53,634 bases of DNA from Parachlamydiaceae bacterium (GCA_013821265.1 JACDHD010000009.1:1-53634), one strand, 5' to 3'; counted from the first letter of the stretch, positions 1 to 9,169 are shown. Program-made: numbers and translations. The notes: generated by a model from the letters alone, not told the origin.

Positions 1-110
1 TTGCTAAAGAGCTACGTAAAATTGTAGTATTTTTACGGTTTACGTCATTTTTTTAGCGAATCGGGCACGGGCACGCTCACGGGCACGGGCACGGAAAAGG
101 ACGATGGGAC
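1..110. repeat. Family A palindromic repeat, copy A1 (left arm cut by window edge)
   Basis: This is the central loop and right arm of a large palindrome. The loop (1-60) carries its own inverted repeat TACGTAAA/TTTACGT. The right arm (60-96) is built from tandem GGGCAC hexamers with one GCTCAC interruption. The loop is nearly identical to those of the copies at 12.1 kb and 51.7 kb. The arm is followed by GGACGATGGGAC and the common end module at 108-126. A matching left arm should lie just outside the window. Confidence 0.85.
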
Positions 111-311
111 TTATGCAATTGTCTCAAAAGGACGAAAGTTTTTATAAATCTACGCCACTAGGGTTTTCAGCTACAAAAAGATGCTCGACACAATAGGGAG
201 AATCATTTTGTGTCCTTTAGGTCCTTTTCGTCGTTTGCGTCCTTTTTGTCCTTGTTGGAAAGCAACAGGTTTGGTACGATTCTGGAGAGAAAACTTATAA
301 AGGAACGTTTT

Positions 312-2735
312 ATGTTGGAACTGTTGCGCAGATATCAGACTTACATTTTCGGAGTGGTTGCGGTTGTAATCATTCTTTCTTTTTCTTTTTTTGGGACGTA
401 TAACACGTTGCCAGCAGATTCTATTCATGAGCAGGTTGCCTTTCAGGCCGTTGACGAGACGCAAGTGATGCGTTCGACTGTTGAAGAGATGGCGCTTTTT
501 ATTGGCACTGATGCAGAAGATAAGTGGTTATTTGGGGGAATTTGGGGACCTAATTTTCTGAATGATGGAGTGATTAAAAACGACTTTTTGGCGACGGGAT
601 TAGCGAAGATATTGGTGGAAGCATATCCAAATGTCGTTGCGAAAGACTTAGAGAATCGTTTGGCTAAAGAGAAACGTTTTGTCCTTTATGCGCATCCTCA
701 GGCGAAGTTTATATCTGCTGAGGGAGCTTGGGCCTATTTTGCTCCAGAGATGAAAGCGCAGTTGACCAGATTGCAAAAAGCTAACAATGCAGTGGATGCA
801 GATGCTTTTGATGCGCGCACAGAGCTGTTTTTGGCTGAGAGACAATTTCCTAGTCAGATGTTGCGTCAAGTGTTGATGTATCAACAGAAGCAGTATAACT
901 GGGTGACACCGGATCCATTGTTGAATCGTGCAGATCTTTCTCTGTTTGGATACCATACTGTTGAAGATTGGTATGGAACGCGTTTTGTGAGATTGGTATC
1001 AGAATTTATCATTAACAGCAGCAAGTTGGCTGAGCAAAAGGGCTATGACGTTTCTAAGTTGGAGGCATTGGCCGATTTGCGTCGTCGTTCGGACGAAAGT
1101 TATCAGCAAAATTTACAGAATCCACAGTTAGGAGTTGCTAATAGCAACGAGTATTTCAAAGAGCAGTTGAGACGTATGGGAATGGATCAAACAATGGCTG
1201 TGCGCGTATGGCGTCAGGTGTTGCTATTCCGTCGTCTTTTTCAAGATGTGGGCAATGCTGTTGTGATCGATCCGCTTATCAATCAGCAATTTTACCAATA
1301 TGCAAAAGAAACAGCCAAAGGGGATTTGTACCGTTTGCCTAAAGAATTGCATTTTGGCGATTACCGTTCATTGCAGAAGTTTGAGACCTATTTGGATGCA
1401 ATTTCTAAGCGTGGCAGTGATTTATTGACGTTGCCGACTTCCTTTTTAACGATTGCAGAAGTGAAGAAAAAGGCTCCTGAACTGGTTCAGAAGCGCTATG
1501 AAATTCAAGTAGCTAAAGTACAAAAGGGATCTTTACAGACCAAAGTTGGTTTGAAAGAGATGTGGAATTGGGAAAGTAGCGATGCAAATTGGGAGACATT
1601 AAAAACGCAGTTTCCTGTGCTTGGAGTCAAGGATGCTTCCAATAAGCAAGAGAGAATTGCAGCGTTGGATAGCTTAGATGACGCCACGCGCGTCCGTGTG
1701 GATGCCTTTGCGCGTTCTGCTGTGATTGATGCGCATCCTGAATGGTTAGCACAGACTTTGAAAGATGCTGAAGAGCAAATTTTTATTGTCAGTGTACGTC
1801 CTAATGGAGGTTCTACTTTTGTGGACGGATTAAAAGATCGCAGCGAATTGATTAAATTGTTAGATCAAGCACCTCTGCCAGGTGAAGCAGTGACATCTGG
1901 AACAGCTGAGCTTGCGGCTTTGAATAAGCTGAATCAGTTTACAGGCGATGGTAACAGCTATTATCGCATTGCAGTGTTAGAGCGTGGAGCTGGAGAAGAG
2001 ATTTTAACTTATGCTGAAGCAAATAAAGAAGGTGTTCTGGATGAGTTATTAGATCGTCAACTAGATGCGTATTATCAGAAAAACCGCGATAAAAATACCG
2101 CTGATTTCCAGAAGGAAGATGGAAGTTGGAAAGTGTATGGCGATGTAAAAGATCGCGTTGCGGATTTATATTTTGCTAAAGTGTTGCAGGCGTTAAGTAA
2201 AGAGTACGCTACTGCTAGTGGCAAAAAAGAGTCGAAAGTGACTGGAGACCTAGGTGCGTCAGTGCGATTTTATCCACATACACGTGTGCAGCGCGAACTC
2301 TTGCAGAAAGGGTCTTCCGATGCGTTGATTAGCGATGCTGGATTAAAACAAACAACGTCTTTAAAGCAGCGCGGAGCTTTGGCTGATCAGTGGAAGTTAG
2401 AAAAAGTGTTGTATCAAGCAAGCCGTAGTGTAGATACCGGCGATGTCGATAAAGAGGCGTTGCTGTTGTTGCAACCGCAGGCGTGGACAAAAGTGACGAC
2501 ACCCGTGAATGGAGATATGTACTTCTTTCAGCTACAGAGCAAAGAGCTTCCTGTGGATGCAGCAGGAGTATTTGATCAGGCACGCGGGATGCATCAGCTG
2601 GTTTCAGATGATGCGCAGCGCCATTATATGGAACGCGTGGTCAGGGACATTAAGGAGAAGGGCGCGATTTCATTGGATTACCTCAATGCAAATCAAGAGG
2701 AGCCTTCGATTGAGCCTGAGGAGTCCTCCACCTAA
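312..2735 (+). CDS. Membrane-anchored periplasmic protein, PpiD/SurA-like layout
   Basis: The 807-residue protein has a short basic N-terminus, one hydrophobic segment (about residues 11-27), and then about 780 residues of mostly helical, charged sequence with no second membrane span, ending in an acidic Pro/Glu/Ser tail. One inner-membrane anchor with a long periplasmic body is the layout of PpiD-type folding factors. I do not see a clear parvulin isomerase domain, so enzymatic activity is not claimed. The start at 312 is chosen because AGGAA lies just upstream and the anchor begins at once. An in-frame ATG at 210 would add 34 residues read from repeat-flanking DNA. The stop overlaps the next start (TAATG), so it is co-transcribed with the CBM9-like gene and gcvT. 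The role is inferred from layout only. Confidence 0.6.
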   Translation: MLELLRRYQTYIFGVVAVVIILSFSFFGTYNTLPADSIHEQVAFQAVDETQVMRSTVEEMALFIGTDAEDKWLFGGIWGPNFLNDGVIKNDFLATGLAKILVEAYPNVVAKDLENRLAKEKRFVLYAHPQAKFISAEGAWAYFAPEMKAQLTRLQKANNAVDADAFDARTELFLAERQFPSQMLRQVLMYQQKQYNWVTPDPLLNRADLSLFGYHTVEDWYGTRFVRLVSEFIINSSKLAEQKGYDVSKLEALADLRRRSDESYQQNLQNPQLGVANSNEYFKEQLRRMGMDQTMAVRVWRQVLLFRRLFQDVGNAVVIDPLINQQFYQYAKETAKGDLYRLPKELHFGDYRSLQKFETYLDAISKRGSDLLTLPTSFLTIAEVKKKAPELVQKRYEIQVAKVQKGSLQTKVGLKEMWNWESSDANWETLKTQFPVLGVKDASNKQERIAALDSLDDATRVRVDAFARSAVIDAHPEWLAQTLKDAEEQIFIVSVRPNGGSTFVDGLKDRSELIKLLDQAPLPGEAVTSGTAELAALNKLNQFTGDGNSYYRIAVLERGAGEEILTYAEANKEGVLDELLDRQLDAYYQKNRDKNTADFQKEDGSWKVYGDVKDRVADLYFAKVLQALSKEYATASGKKESKVTGDLGASVRFYPHTRVQRELLQKGSSDALISDAGLKQTTSLKQRGALADQWKLEKVLYQASRSVDTGDVDKEALLLLQPQAWTKVTTPVNGDMYFFQLQSKELPVDAAGVFDQARGMHQLVSDDAQRHYMERVVRDIKEKGAISLDYLNANQEEPSIEPEESST

Positions 2736-3385
2736 TGTTTGACGAGCAGTCCTTTTCATTATCACCCGTAAATTTTTTTCAGATCAGTGGAAATTGCCAG
2801 CGCCTAAATGCTGGCAATTTTCCTCAATTGACTGCACGCAATGTGGAAAAATTCTTTTTGCCTGACACAAGTGTCTTGTGCCATGAAAAGCGTTTTGCTG
2901 ATGTGGCTTTGGGATGGAATGAAGAGGGGATCGAATGCCTGATCAACGTCAAAGACCCTGTTTCTCTCATTGCTTACCCCGATGTTACTCAAGGTGATAG
3001 TGTAGAACTGTTTATCGACACGCGCGATGTGAAAACATCGGGATTTAATACGCGCTTTTGCCATCATTTCTTTTTTCTGCCTGAACCTTTTGAGGGGATG
3101 ATGGCTGGGGAGATCACGCGCTTTCGCACAGAGGATACACATGAATTGTGCGATGGCAACGACTTGCAGGTGAAAGCGCAAGTTAAGAAGAATGGATATA
3201 TCTTAAATATTTTTATACCTGCACAATGTTTGAATGGGTATGATCCGGAGCAGTTTAACCGTATTGGATTTACCTATCGCATCAATCGCTATAACGGACA
3301 GCCGCAACATTTTTCGGTTGTGTCGAGCGAATATCAGTTGGAGCAGCAGCCGTCACTATGGAGCAGCCTAAATCTGACCAAATGA
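2735..3385 (+). CDS. CBM9/DOMON-like beta-sandwich protein
   Basis: The 216-residue protein has no signal peptide or membrane span. Its middle (about residues 55-200) resembles the family 9 carbohydrate-binding fold: an alternating hydrophobic pattern, a GDSVELFIDTRD stretch around residues 88-99 that matches the usual 'D.vEvfiD' core strand, and a late strand giving a GFTYRINR motif. Such domains bind sugars or act as non-catalytic modules, and the ligand here is unknown. The gene starts within the stop of the preceding gene (TAATG) and overlaps gcvT, so it is the second gene of a tightly packed operon. Why a sugar-binding fold sits with glycine cleavage genes is not clear. It could be a relic or a scaffold protein. 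Confidence 0.5.
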   Translation: MFDEQSFSLSPVNFFQISGNCQRLNAGNFPQLTARNVEKFFLPDTSVLCHEKRFADVALGWNEEGIECLINVKDPVSLIAYPDVTQGDSVELFIDTRDVKTSGFNTRFCHHFFFLPEPFEGMMAGEITRFRTEDTHELCDGNDLQVKAQVKKNGYILNIFIPAQCLNGYDPEQFNRIGFTYRINRYNGQPQHFSVVSSEYQLEQQPSLWSSLNLTK

Positions 3386-4455
3386 AAACCGTTCTCTATG
3401 ATGCCCATGTGGCATTGGGAGCAAAGATGGTGGAATTTGGGGGATGGGCGATGCCTCTTTATTATCAGAGTATCAGTTCAGAACATCTAGCAGTCCGAAA
3501 AGCAGTTGGCATTTTTGACGTTTCTCATATGGGTCTTGTGTTGGTGCAAGGAGCAAATGCTGAGTCTTTTTTGGACTATCTAGGGACCAACGCCATCGTT
3601 GGCAAAGCCGATTTTACCGCTACTTATACAGTGCTGTGTCATCCTGATGGAGGTTGTGTAGACGATGTGATTGTGTATAAGCGGGATCCGACACACTATT
3701 TTCTCGTTGTAAATGCTGCAAATCGCGAAAAGGATTTAAAGCATTTGCAGCAATACTCCAAATCCTTTCAAGTAAAAGTGACCGATCTCTATGCGGATTG
3801 GGGAATTTTATCGATACAGGGTCCGCGCGCTGAAGAGTTGATCTGTCACTTTTTTCCGCAGGCGAAAGAGATTGGACCGATGCATTTTCGTCTGATCAAG
3901 TATGAGAATCATGAAATTATTTTGTCGCATACAGGCTATACCGGCGCCGGAGGATTTGAAATCTATGCACCTAATGAGGTAATTTTGGATTTCTGGTCCC
4001 AATTTCTCGATAAGGGAAAAGCCATTGGGATTGTGCCTGTGGGATTAGGAGCTCGCGATACGCTGCGACTGGAAATGGGGTTTGCTTTGTATGGTCATGA
4101 GTTGACTGATGAGATCGCCCCGACGGAAAGTGTGGCTGCATGGACGGTCAAGAAACACAATTTTGTAGCCAAAGAAGTTTTGGACAAATTAGAGAGTAGT
4201 GGCAACAAGCGTAAGCAATATGGTGTTGTGATGCAAGATCCCGGGATTGCACGTGCGGGTTACGGAGTCTTTCAAAATGGGGTTCAGATAGGTGTGGTGA
4301 CCTCGGGAACGCATTCTCCATCACTTAATAAGGCGATTGCGATTGTGATGGTTCAAGAAGAATTGGAAGTGGGTGAAGAGGTTGCTATTGAAATTCGACA
4401 AAAGCGTTGTCGTGCACAAGTAGTTGCTTTACCGTTTATAGAAAAAAGCAAATAG
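3358..4455 (+). CDS. gcvT: Aminomethyltransferase, glycine cleavage system T protein
   Basis: GcvT transfers the methylene group of the aminomethyl-lipoyl H protein to tetrahydrofolate and releases ammonia. The 365-residue length is usual for the family. The N-terminus carries the classic stretch LYDAHVALGAKMVEFGGW followed by GIFDVSHMG, both hallmarks of the folate-binding aminomethyltransferase fold. The central GYTGAGGFEIY and the GLGARDTLRLEMG motifs are also present. The start is uncertain: ATG 3358 overlaps the upstream gene by 28 bases, while ATG 3382 forms an ATGA overlap with its stop and would give a 357-residue protein. gcvH follows after 8 bases with its own AGGAAAGG site. Chlamydia proper keeps only the H protein, so this complete set marks an environmental chlamydia. 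Confidence 0.95.
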   Translation: MEQPKSDQMKTVLYDAHVALGAKMVEFGGWAMPLYYQSISSEHLAVRKAVGIFDVSHMGLVLVQGANAESFLDYLGTNAIVGKADFTATYTVLCHPDGGCVDDVIVYKRDPTHYFLVVNAANREKDLKHLQQYSKSFQVKVTDLYADWGILSIQGPRAEELICHFFPQAKEIGPMHFRLIKYENHEIILSHTGYTGAGGFEIYAPNEVILDFWSQFLDKGKAIGIVPVGLGARDTLRLEMGFALYGHELTDEIAPTESVAAWTVKKHNFVAKEVLDKLESSGNKRKQYGVVMQDPGIARAGYGVFQNGVQIGVVTSGTHSPSLNKAIAIVMVQEELEVGEEVAIEIRQKRCRAQVVALPFIEKSK

Positions 4456-4463
4456 GAAAGGAA

Positions 4464-4829
4464 ATGAAGTACACAGAATCACATGAATGGGTTGACGTGC
4501 AATCAGGAACAGGAATTGCAACAGTAGGAATTACGCAGCATGCGCAACAAGAGCTTGGCGAAATTGTGTATGTTGAGCTTCCAGAAGTAGGTAAGGAGAT
4601 CAAAGCAGGAGCTGAGGTGGCAGTATTGGAATCTACAAAAGCCGCTGCAGATGTGTACACGCCTGTTTCAGGAAAAATTGTGGCGGTAAATGAGAAGTTG
4701 CGGGAAGCTGCAGAGTTGGTGAATCAGGCTCCAGAATCTGATGGGTGGCTCTTTAAGATACAGATGAAGGATCCCAAAGAGCTGGATTCATTGATGGATG
4801 CAAAAACCTACCACAACCAATTTGATTAA
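4464..4829 (+). CDS. gcvH: Glycine cleavage system H protein
   Basis: GcvH is the small lipoylated shuttle protein that moves the aminomethyl intermediate between the P, T and L proteins. The 121-residue product has the family start (KYTESHEWV), the GITQHAQQELGEIVYVELP strand, and the lipoylation site ESTKAAADVY with Lys59 as the lipoyl acceptor. ATG 4464 is chosen because AGGAAAGG is placed 4-9 bases upstream and the family begins at this residue; an upstream in-frame start at 4407 lies inside gcvT. C. trachomatis CT282 is the corresponding protein and survives there without T and P, so H may also have a lipoate-related role in this lineage. A family A repeat follows directly downstream, between this gene and gcvPA. 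Confidence 0.95.
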   Translation: MKYTESHEWVDVQSGTGIATVGITQHAQQELGEIVYVELPEVGKEIKAGAEVAVLESTKAAADVYTPVSGKIVAVNEKLREAAELVNQAPESDGWLFKIQMKDPKELDSLMDAKTYHNQFD

Positions 4830-4850
4830 TAGTGCAGAAAGTCTTTTTTT

Positions 4851-4973
4851 CCGTGCCCGTGACCGTGAGCGTGCCCGTGCCCGATTCCTAAATATTTAAA
4901 TTGGGGAAAAAGGGGAAGTTAAAGACTAAGGAAAAACTCTTGTTTGTTTTGCTTTTTAGCAAGTCGGGCACGG
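4851..4973. repeat. Family A palindromic repeat, copy A2, inside the gcv cluster
   Basis: The left arm (4851-4890) has CCGTGC/CCCGTG units with the GTGAGC interruption. The right arm (about 4961-4973) is a short TCGGGCACGG. The loop sequence differs completely from A1, A3 and A7, but keeps CTAAA next to the left arm and TTTAG next to the right arm. It lies between gcvH and gcvPA, where no promoter is otherwise evident. Confidence 0.75.
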
Positions 4974-5036
4974 AAAGGACTACCTTTTCAAGTCTTAGCT
5001 TAAATTTTATTACTTAGATCAGGAATCTGTGAAGTT

Positions 5037-6377
5037 ATGGATTTTATTTCGAATAGTGAGAAGCAGAATCGAGAGATGCTGGCTGCCATTGGCGTGTCAA
5101 CCGTTGAAGAGCTATTTGCTGTCATTCCTGAACAGTTGCGCTTAGCGCGCCCTACTATTGATGATGGGATCAGTGAATATGAGGGAATACGGTTGATGGA
5201 GACTTTGGCGGCCAAAAATAGTTTCCCGAAAATGGAAAGCTATTTGGGTGCTGGAGCTTATGAGCACCATGTACCCGCACTAGTTAATGCCATTTGTAGT
5301 AAGTCAGAATTTCTGACCTCGTATACTCCTTATCAGGCCGAAGCGTCTCAAGGGATGCTGCAATGCATTTTTGAATTTCAATCTGCCATGTGTGCCTTGA
5401 CCGGTTTAGATGTCGCCAATGCTTCCGTTTATGATGGGGCATCTGCGTGTGCGGAAGCGATGTTGATGGCGTTGCGACATCAGAAGGAGCGCACGAAAGT
5501 ATTAATTGCGGCAACGTTACACCCTCACTATCGCTCAGTCATTGATCAGTATTTATGTCGTCCTGACGTTTGTGTGGAGTCGATTCCATTTTTAGGAAAT
5601 GGAGCAATGGATATGGAGTCTCTTGAGCGCATGCTGGATGATTCTACAGCAGCTGTCTTAGTGCAATATCCGCACTTTTTGGGGGGAATTGATGATGTTA
5701 GGGCTATTAGTGAGCGAGCTAAACGCGTTGGGGCATTAACGATTGTTTGTGCCAATCCACTTGTTTATGGATTATTTGCTTGTGCAGGTGAGCTTGGAGT
5801 CGATATCGCTGTAGGCGATTGTCAACCACTAGGATTGCCTTTACAATTTGGAGGTCCCTATGCGGGTTACATTACATGTAAACAAGAGTTGATGAGGCAG
5901 TTGCCAGGAAGAATTGTTGGCGAAACGGTGGATATAAAGGGGGAGCGTGGGTTTGTGTTGACGTTGCAAGCGCGGGAGCAGCACATTCGACGAGAAAAAG
6001 CGACCTCTAATATCTGTACCAATCAAGCATTGTCCGCTTTGGCAAGTCTGGTGACGCTTTTATGGTATGGCAAGCAAGGATTGCGCAAGTTAGCGCTAAC
6101 AAATTATCAGCGAGCCTCTTACTTGCGTGAGGGGTTGCGTACCATAACCGAAAAGACACCTTTTGTTGAAGAACCTGTCTTTAATGAATTTGTGGTTAAA
6201 TTTAAACGTTCTGTTGCTGAAGTGCAGAGTCATTTTCGCTTGCATGGCATTGAACCGGGATTTGCATTAGAGACCTATTATCCTTCACTCAAAGATTGCA
6301 TGTTGGTTGCTGTAACGGAGACCAAAAGCAAAGAACAGCTAGATCATTATTTGGATGTAGCTAGGAGGCTAGCATGA
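5037..6377 (+). CDS. gcvPA: Glycine dehydrogenase (decarboxylating) subunit 1
   Basis: With subunit 2 this forms the heteromeric PLP-dependent P protein that decarboxylates glycine and loads the aminomethyl group onto GcvH. The 446-residue length fits the split, subunit-1 type. Family signatures include FLGAGAYEHHVPALV-like sequence near residue 70, TPYQAEASQGMLQ around residue 97-109, and GGPYAGY near 276. A PLP lysine is not expected in this half. The gene starts after the A2 repeat; the site upstream of ATG 5037 is weak (AGGAATCTGTGAAG). Its stop overlaps the gcvPB start (ATGA), which indicates translational coupling of the two subunits. No glycine riboswitch-like sequence is seen in the 207-base gap after gcvH. 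Confidence 0.95.
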   Translation: MDFISNSEKQNREMLAAIGVSTVEELFAVIPEQLRLARPTIDDGISEYEGIRLMETLAAKNSFPKMESYLGAGAYEHHVPALVNAICSKSEFLTSYTPYQAEASQGMLQCIFEFQSAMCALTGLDVANASVYDGASACAEAMLMALRHQKERTKVLIAATLHPHYRSVIDQYLCRPDVCVESIPFLGNGAMDMESLERMLDDSTAAVLVQYPHFLGGIDDVRAISERAKRVGALTIVCANPLVYGLFACAGELGVDIAVGDCQPLGLPLQFGGPYAGYITCKQELMRQLPGRIVGETVDIKGERGFVLTLQAREQHIRREKATSNICTNQALSALASLVTLLWYGKQGLRKLALTNYQRASYLREGLRTITEKTPFVEEPVFNEFVVKFKRSVAEVQSHFRLHGIEPGFALETYYPSLKDCMLVAVTETKSKEQLDHYLDVARRLA

Positions 6378-7813
6378 CGCGTACAGTTTTTGAAAAGTCG
6401 CAAGCAGGGCAGCATGCATACAGTTTGCCTAAAAGTGATCCAGAATGGGAAGTAGATGAACCTCCTGCTCAATTGTTGCGTAAGAGCAGCTTAGATTTGC
6501 CTGAAATTTCAGAAATCGATCTCACGCGGCATTTTAGTCAGCTTGCGCAGCGCAATATGGGAATTGACACCAACTTCTACCCACTGGGTAGCTGTACTAT
6601 GAAATTGAATCCACGAGTCAATGAACTGTGTGCACAGTTTCCAGGATTTGTGAGGACCCATCCATTGGCTCCAGATGACTCCGTACAAGGGAATCTTGAA
6701 CTGATTCATGATTTGTTAAAGATACTGTGTGAGCTTTGCGGAATGACTGCAGGGTCTTTGCTTCCAAATGCGGGGGCTCAAGGTGAGTACGTGGGAATTC
6801 GCATGATTTCTGCGTATCATCGTAAACGAGGGGATCTTAAGCGGACCGAAATATTGATTCCAGATAGTGCCCATGGGACAAATCCTGCGACAGCTAGTAT
6901 TGCTGGATTCACCATTGTACCGATTCGAACGAATCGACAAGGGGATATGGATTTAGACCATTTGCGAGAAATGACCTCGGAACATACTGCAGGATTGATG
7001 TTGACCAATCCCAACACATTAGGCCTTTTTAGTCCTGTGATTATGGAGATCTGTGAAATTGTGCACGCAAAGGGTGGTTTGCTCTATTATGATGGAGCCA
7101 ATATGAACGCTATCCTCAATATTGCTAAGCCTGGAGAGATGGGATTCGATGTGATGCATTTGAATCTGCACAAAACCTTTTCAACTCCACATGGGGGCGG
7201 GGGCCCAGGATCGGGTCCAGTCTTATGCAACGATAAATTGAAGCCCTTTTTACCTGTTCCTAGAGTTGAGTGTGATCAAGACAAGTATAAGATCGTTTGG
7301 AGTAGTGAAGCTAGTATAGGGCATATTGCCTCTTTTCATGGAAATTTTTCGATTTATCTGCGAGCGTATTTGTATGCGATGTTACATGGAAATTATGGCT
7401 TGAGACGTATTGGAGAACAGTCGGTATTGAATGCTAACTACTTGAAGTCGCGCATCAAAAACCTGTTTAAGGTACCTTTTGAACAAGCTTGTATGCATGA
7501 GTTTGTCGTGCAGGCTGATCGTTTTGTGGATAAGGGGGTTCGCGCTTTAGATATTGCTAAGAGGTTGTTGGATTATGGTATATATGCTCCGACAATATAC
7601 TTTCCACTGATCATTAAAGAATGCCTTTTAATAGAGCCGACAGAAAGTGAGTCTAAGGATACGTTGGATCATTTTATTGCAGTGCTGGAGAAGATTGTGG
7701 AGGAAATTGAGCGCGATCCAGAGTTCGTCAAATCGGCACCGCACAACTTATCAATTGGTCGCTTGGATGAGGTACGCGCGGCAAAACAGCCTATATTAAA
7801 AGAAAGGTTGTAA
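6374..7813 (+). CDS. gcvPB: Glycine dehydrogenase (decarboxylating) subunit 2
   Basis: This is the catalytic half of the split P protein. It contains the PLP-binding motif HLNLHKTFSTPHGGGGPG, with Lys267 as the expected Schiff-base lysine, and the family stretches YPLGSCTMKLNPR near residue 74 and PDSAHGTNPA near residue 163. The 479-residue length is normal. The ATG overlaps the gcvPA stop by four bases. With gcvT and gcvH upstream, all glycine-specific components are present; the shared L protein (dihydrolipoyl dehydrogenase) must be encoded elsewhere. The pathway would supply one-carbon units from glycine. Confidence 0.95.
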   Translation: MTRTVFEKSQAGQHAYSLPKSDPEWEVDEPPAQLLRKSSLDLPEISEIDLTRHFSQLAQRNMGIDTNFYPLGSCTMKLNPRVNELCAQFPGFVRTHPLAPDDSVQGNLELIHDLLKILCELCGMTAGSLLPNAGAQGEYVGIRMISAYHRKRGDLKRTEILIPDSAHGTNPATASIAGFTIVPIRTNRQGDMDLDHLREMTSEHTAGLMLTNPNTLGLFSPVIMEICEIVHAKGGLLYYDGANMNAILNIAKPGEMGFDVMHLNLHKTFSTPHGGGGPGSGPVLCNDKLKPFLPVPRVECDQDKYKIVWSSEASIGHIASFHGNFSIYLRAYLYAMLHGNYGLRRIGEQSVLNANYLKSRIKNLFKVPFEQACMHEFVVQADRFVDKGVRALDIAKRLLDYGIYAPTIYFPLIIKECLLIEPTESESKDTLDHFIAVLEKIVEEIERDPEFVKSAPHNLSIGRLDEVRAAKQPILKERL

Positions 7814-7824
7814 CCGTTCTTTTA

Positions 7825-7847
7825 ATGCCTGGACTTTTTTTAGGCAT
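7825..7847 (+). terminator. Possible weak terminator after gcvPB
   Basis: ATGCCT and AGGCAT form a six-base stem around a T-rich loop. The T-tract sits in the loop rather than after the stem, and AGGCATGG is repeated downstream, so this is a weak call. Confidence 0.3.
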
Positions 7848-8034
7848 GGTTTTTAGGCATGGCTGGCTAGTATCTTTCCAACCTTTCAATTGACCTTTTT
7901 TTAATGAAATGTCAGAATAAACTGCTGAAATTTAAGGATTTATACTGATTATTTTACTTCATCTCGTGTTGGTCTAGTTACAGCGGGTTTTCCCCGTAAT
8001 AACAGATGGTATGAATCAAAACAGTTAATTAAAA

Positions 8035-8064
8035 TTGACTTTTATTTAAAATTAATGATATAAT
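8035..8064 (+). promoter_or_regulatory. Sigma-70-type promoter of the 335-residue protein gene
   Basis: TTGACT (8035-8040), an 18-base spacer and TATAAT (8059-8064) lie 27 bases before the GTG start. The surrounding DNA is strongly AT-rich. Confidence 0.7.
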
Positions 8065-8091
8065 TATAATCATCTAAAATTAGGAGTTACT

Positions 8092-9099
8092 GTGACATCT
8101 TTGGCTTCGACCCCCTGTTGTGTTGATTCGCAAAAACTCTGCCGCTCTCATTTTTCGGCAGAGGCCATTAAAAAGACGCGATGGGTTTGTGTTCCTGCTT
8201 TTGAAGGACACAAAACCGTCTCTTTAGACGCTGTTGATGTCGTTTTACAAGAAAATATCTCTCAATTAGCGTTTGACAAACTGCATAACACGCATGATTA
8301 TGAAGATTATTTTGTTGTTTTGGCACAAACAGCTCAAGCCGAGGGTGAAACTAAGGAAAAAGCGGTCAAAGTTTACGACGCTTTCCAATTTATAAAGCAG
8401 TATGTAGTCTATGAAAGGTTCTTAGATAAAGATCCTGCAACAACAACAGCGATTAAGATAGATACGGCTGCAGTCTATCGTCTAGTTGCTCAAGATAAAA
8501 GTTTGGAATTATTCGTTCCAGTTGCGAAACTATTGCCAGATGCTCAAAAAATGCATAAAACAATGCATATGACAATAATCTATGCAAATACTTTAGGGTT
8601 AGATCCATCGGCACAACCTAGACAATGCGAATACCAAGCAAAATTAGGAGCGTACTGGGGACGCACGGCCAGTGAAAAAGGCCAAAATAAGGCTTTACCT
8701 TATCTTCCAGCTGCTTTGTATTGGTCAAAAAAAGCCTCTCTAGGGGGAAGCCACGCTGCAAGTGCATGGTTTATAAAATATTACACAGACAGAAATAACA
8801 AGAGTGCTCGTGATAATTATTTGATGCGTGCCATTACGAATGCGGAGGCGGATTATAGAGCTGCTAAAAGCGAGGCAAGTGGTGCAAAGATGTATGCTTT
8901 AGCTCAGTCATTAGCTGATTATTATGCTTTGATGTTTATTAGTTTGGGAGCTTGTGGCTCTTGTAATGAAGAATATCGCAAGCAAGGATTGGAGTATACA
9001 AGGGTTGTCTTGCAGTATGCTGCAGAGCAAGGCGATAATCACGTTATTGAAGATTACAAATCGCTTTTTGTAGAAGACATGAGCAAAACAGAAAGCTAG
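8092..9099 (+). CDS. Lineage-specific hypothetical protein, helical, GTG start
   Basis: I do not recognise a family for this 335-residue protein. It has no signal peptide or membrane span. The N-terminus is Ser/Thr/Cys-rich (CCVDSQKLC within the first 20 residues). The second half (about residues 160-320) is Ala/Tyr-rich helix pairs that look like degenerate Sel1/TPR-type repeats, for example AALYWSKKASLGGSHAA and LEYTRVVLQYAAEQGDN. The GTG at 8092 is chosen because TAGGAG sits 5-6 bases upstream and a good promoter lies just before it. It stands alone, with a hairpin terminator behind it. An effector role is possible from the AT-rich promoter, the isolated position and the solenoid-like repeats, but nothing shows secretion. 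Confidence 0.65.
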   Translation: MTSLASTPCCVDSQKLCRSHFSAEAIKKTRWVCVPAFEGHKTVSLDAVDVVLQENISQLAFDKLHNTHDYEDYFVVLAQTAQAEGETKEKAVKVYDAFQFIKQYVVYERFLDKDPATTTAIKIDTAAVYRLVAQDKSLELFVPVAKLLPDAQKMHKTMHMTIIYANTLGLDPSAQPRQCEYQAKLGAYWGRTASEKGQNKALPYLPAALYWSKKASLGGSHAASAWFIKYYTDRNNKSARDNYLMRAITNAEADYRAAKSEASGAKMYALAQSLADYYALMFISLGACGSCNEEYRKQGLEYTRVVLQYAAEQGDNHVIEDYKSLFVEDMSKTES

Positions 9100-9133
9100 T
9101 AGCGCGGGTCCAATCGAGACTGTTGCAGAACAA

Positions 9134-9169
9134 GGGTACGCTCACGTACCCTAATTACCCATTTTTTTT
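9134..9169 (+). terminator. Rho-independent terminator of the 335-residue protein gene
   Basis: GGGTACG-CTCA-CGTACCC is a perfect seven-base stem (9134-9151). An eight-T run follows 10 bases after the stem, which is further away than usual. Confidence 0.55.

Noticed and set aside
1-311. Glycine riboswitch before the gcv operon
   Set aside because: The region is a family A repeat followed by a pyrimidine tract; no paired glycine-aptamer landmarks are seen, and gcvT is the third gene of the unit.
210-311. Longer N-terminus for the first periplasmic protein
   Set aside because: The 34 extra residues are Ser/Phe-rich read-through of repeat flank, and a proper ribosome site precedes ATG 312, which starts directly with the membrane anchor.
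2804-3181. Minus-strand frame of 125 codons
   Set aside because: It is antisense to the CBM9-like gene, which has overlapping, coupled neighbours on the plus strand.
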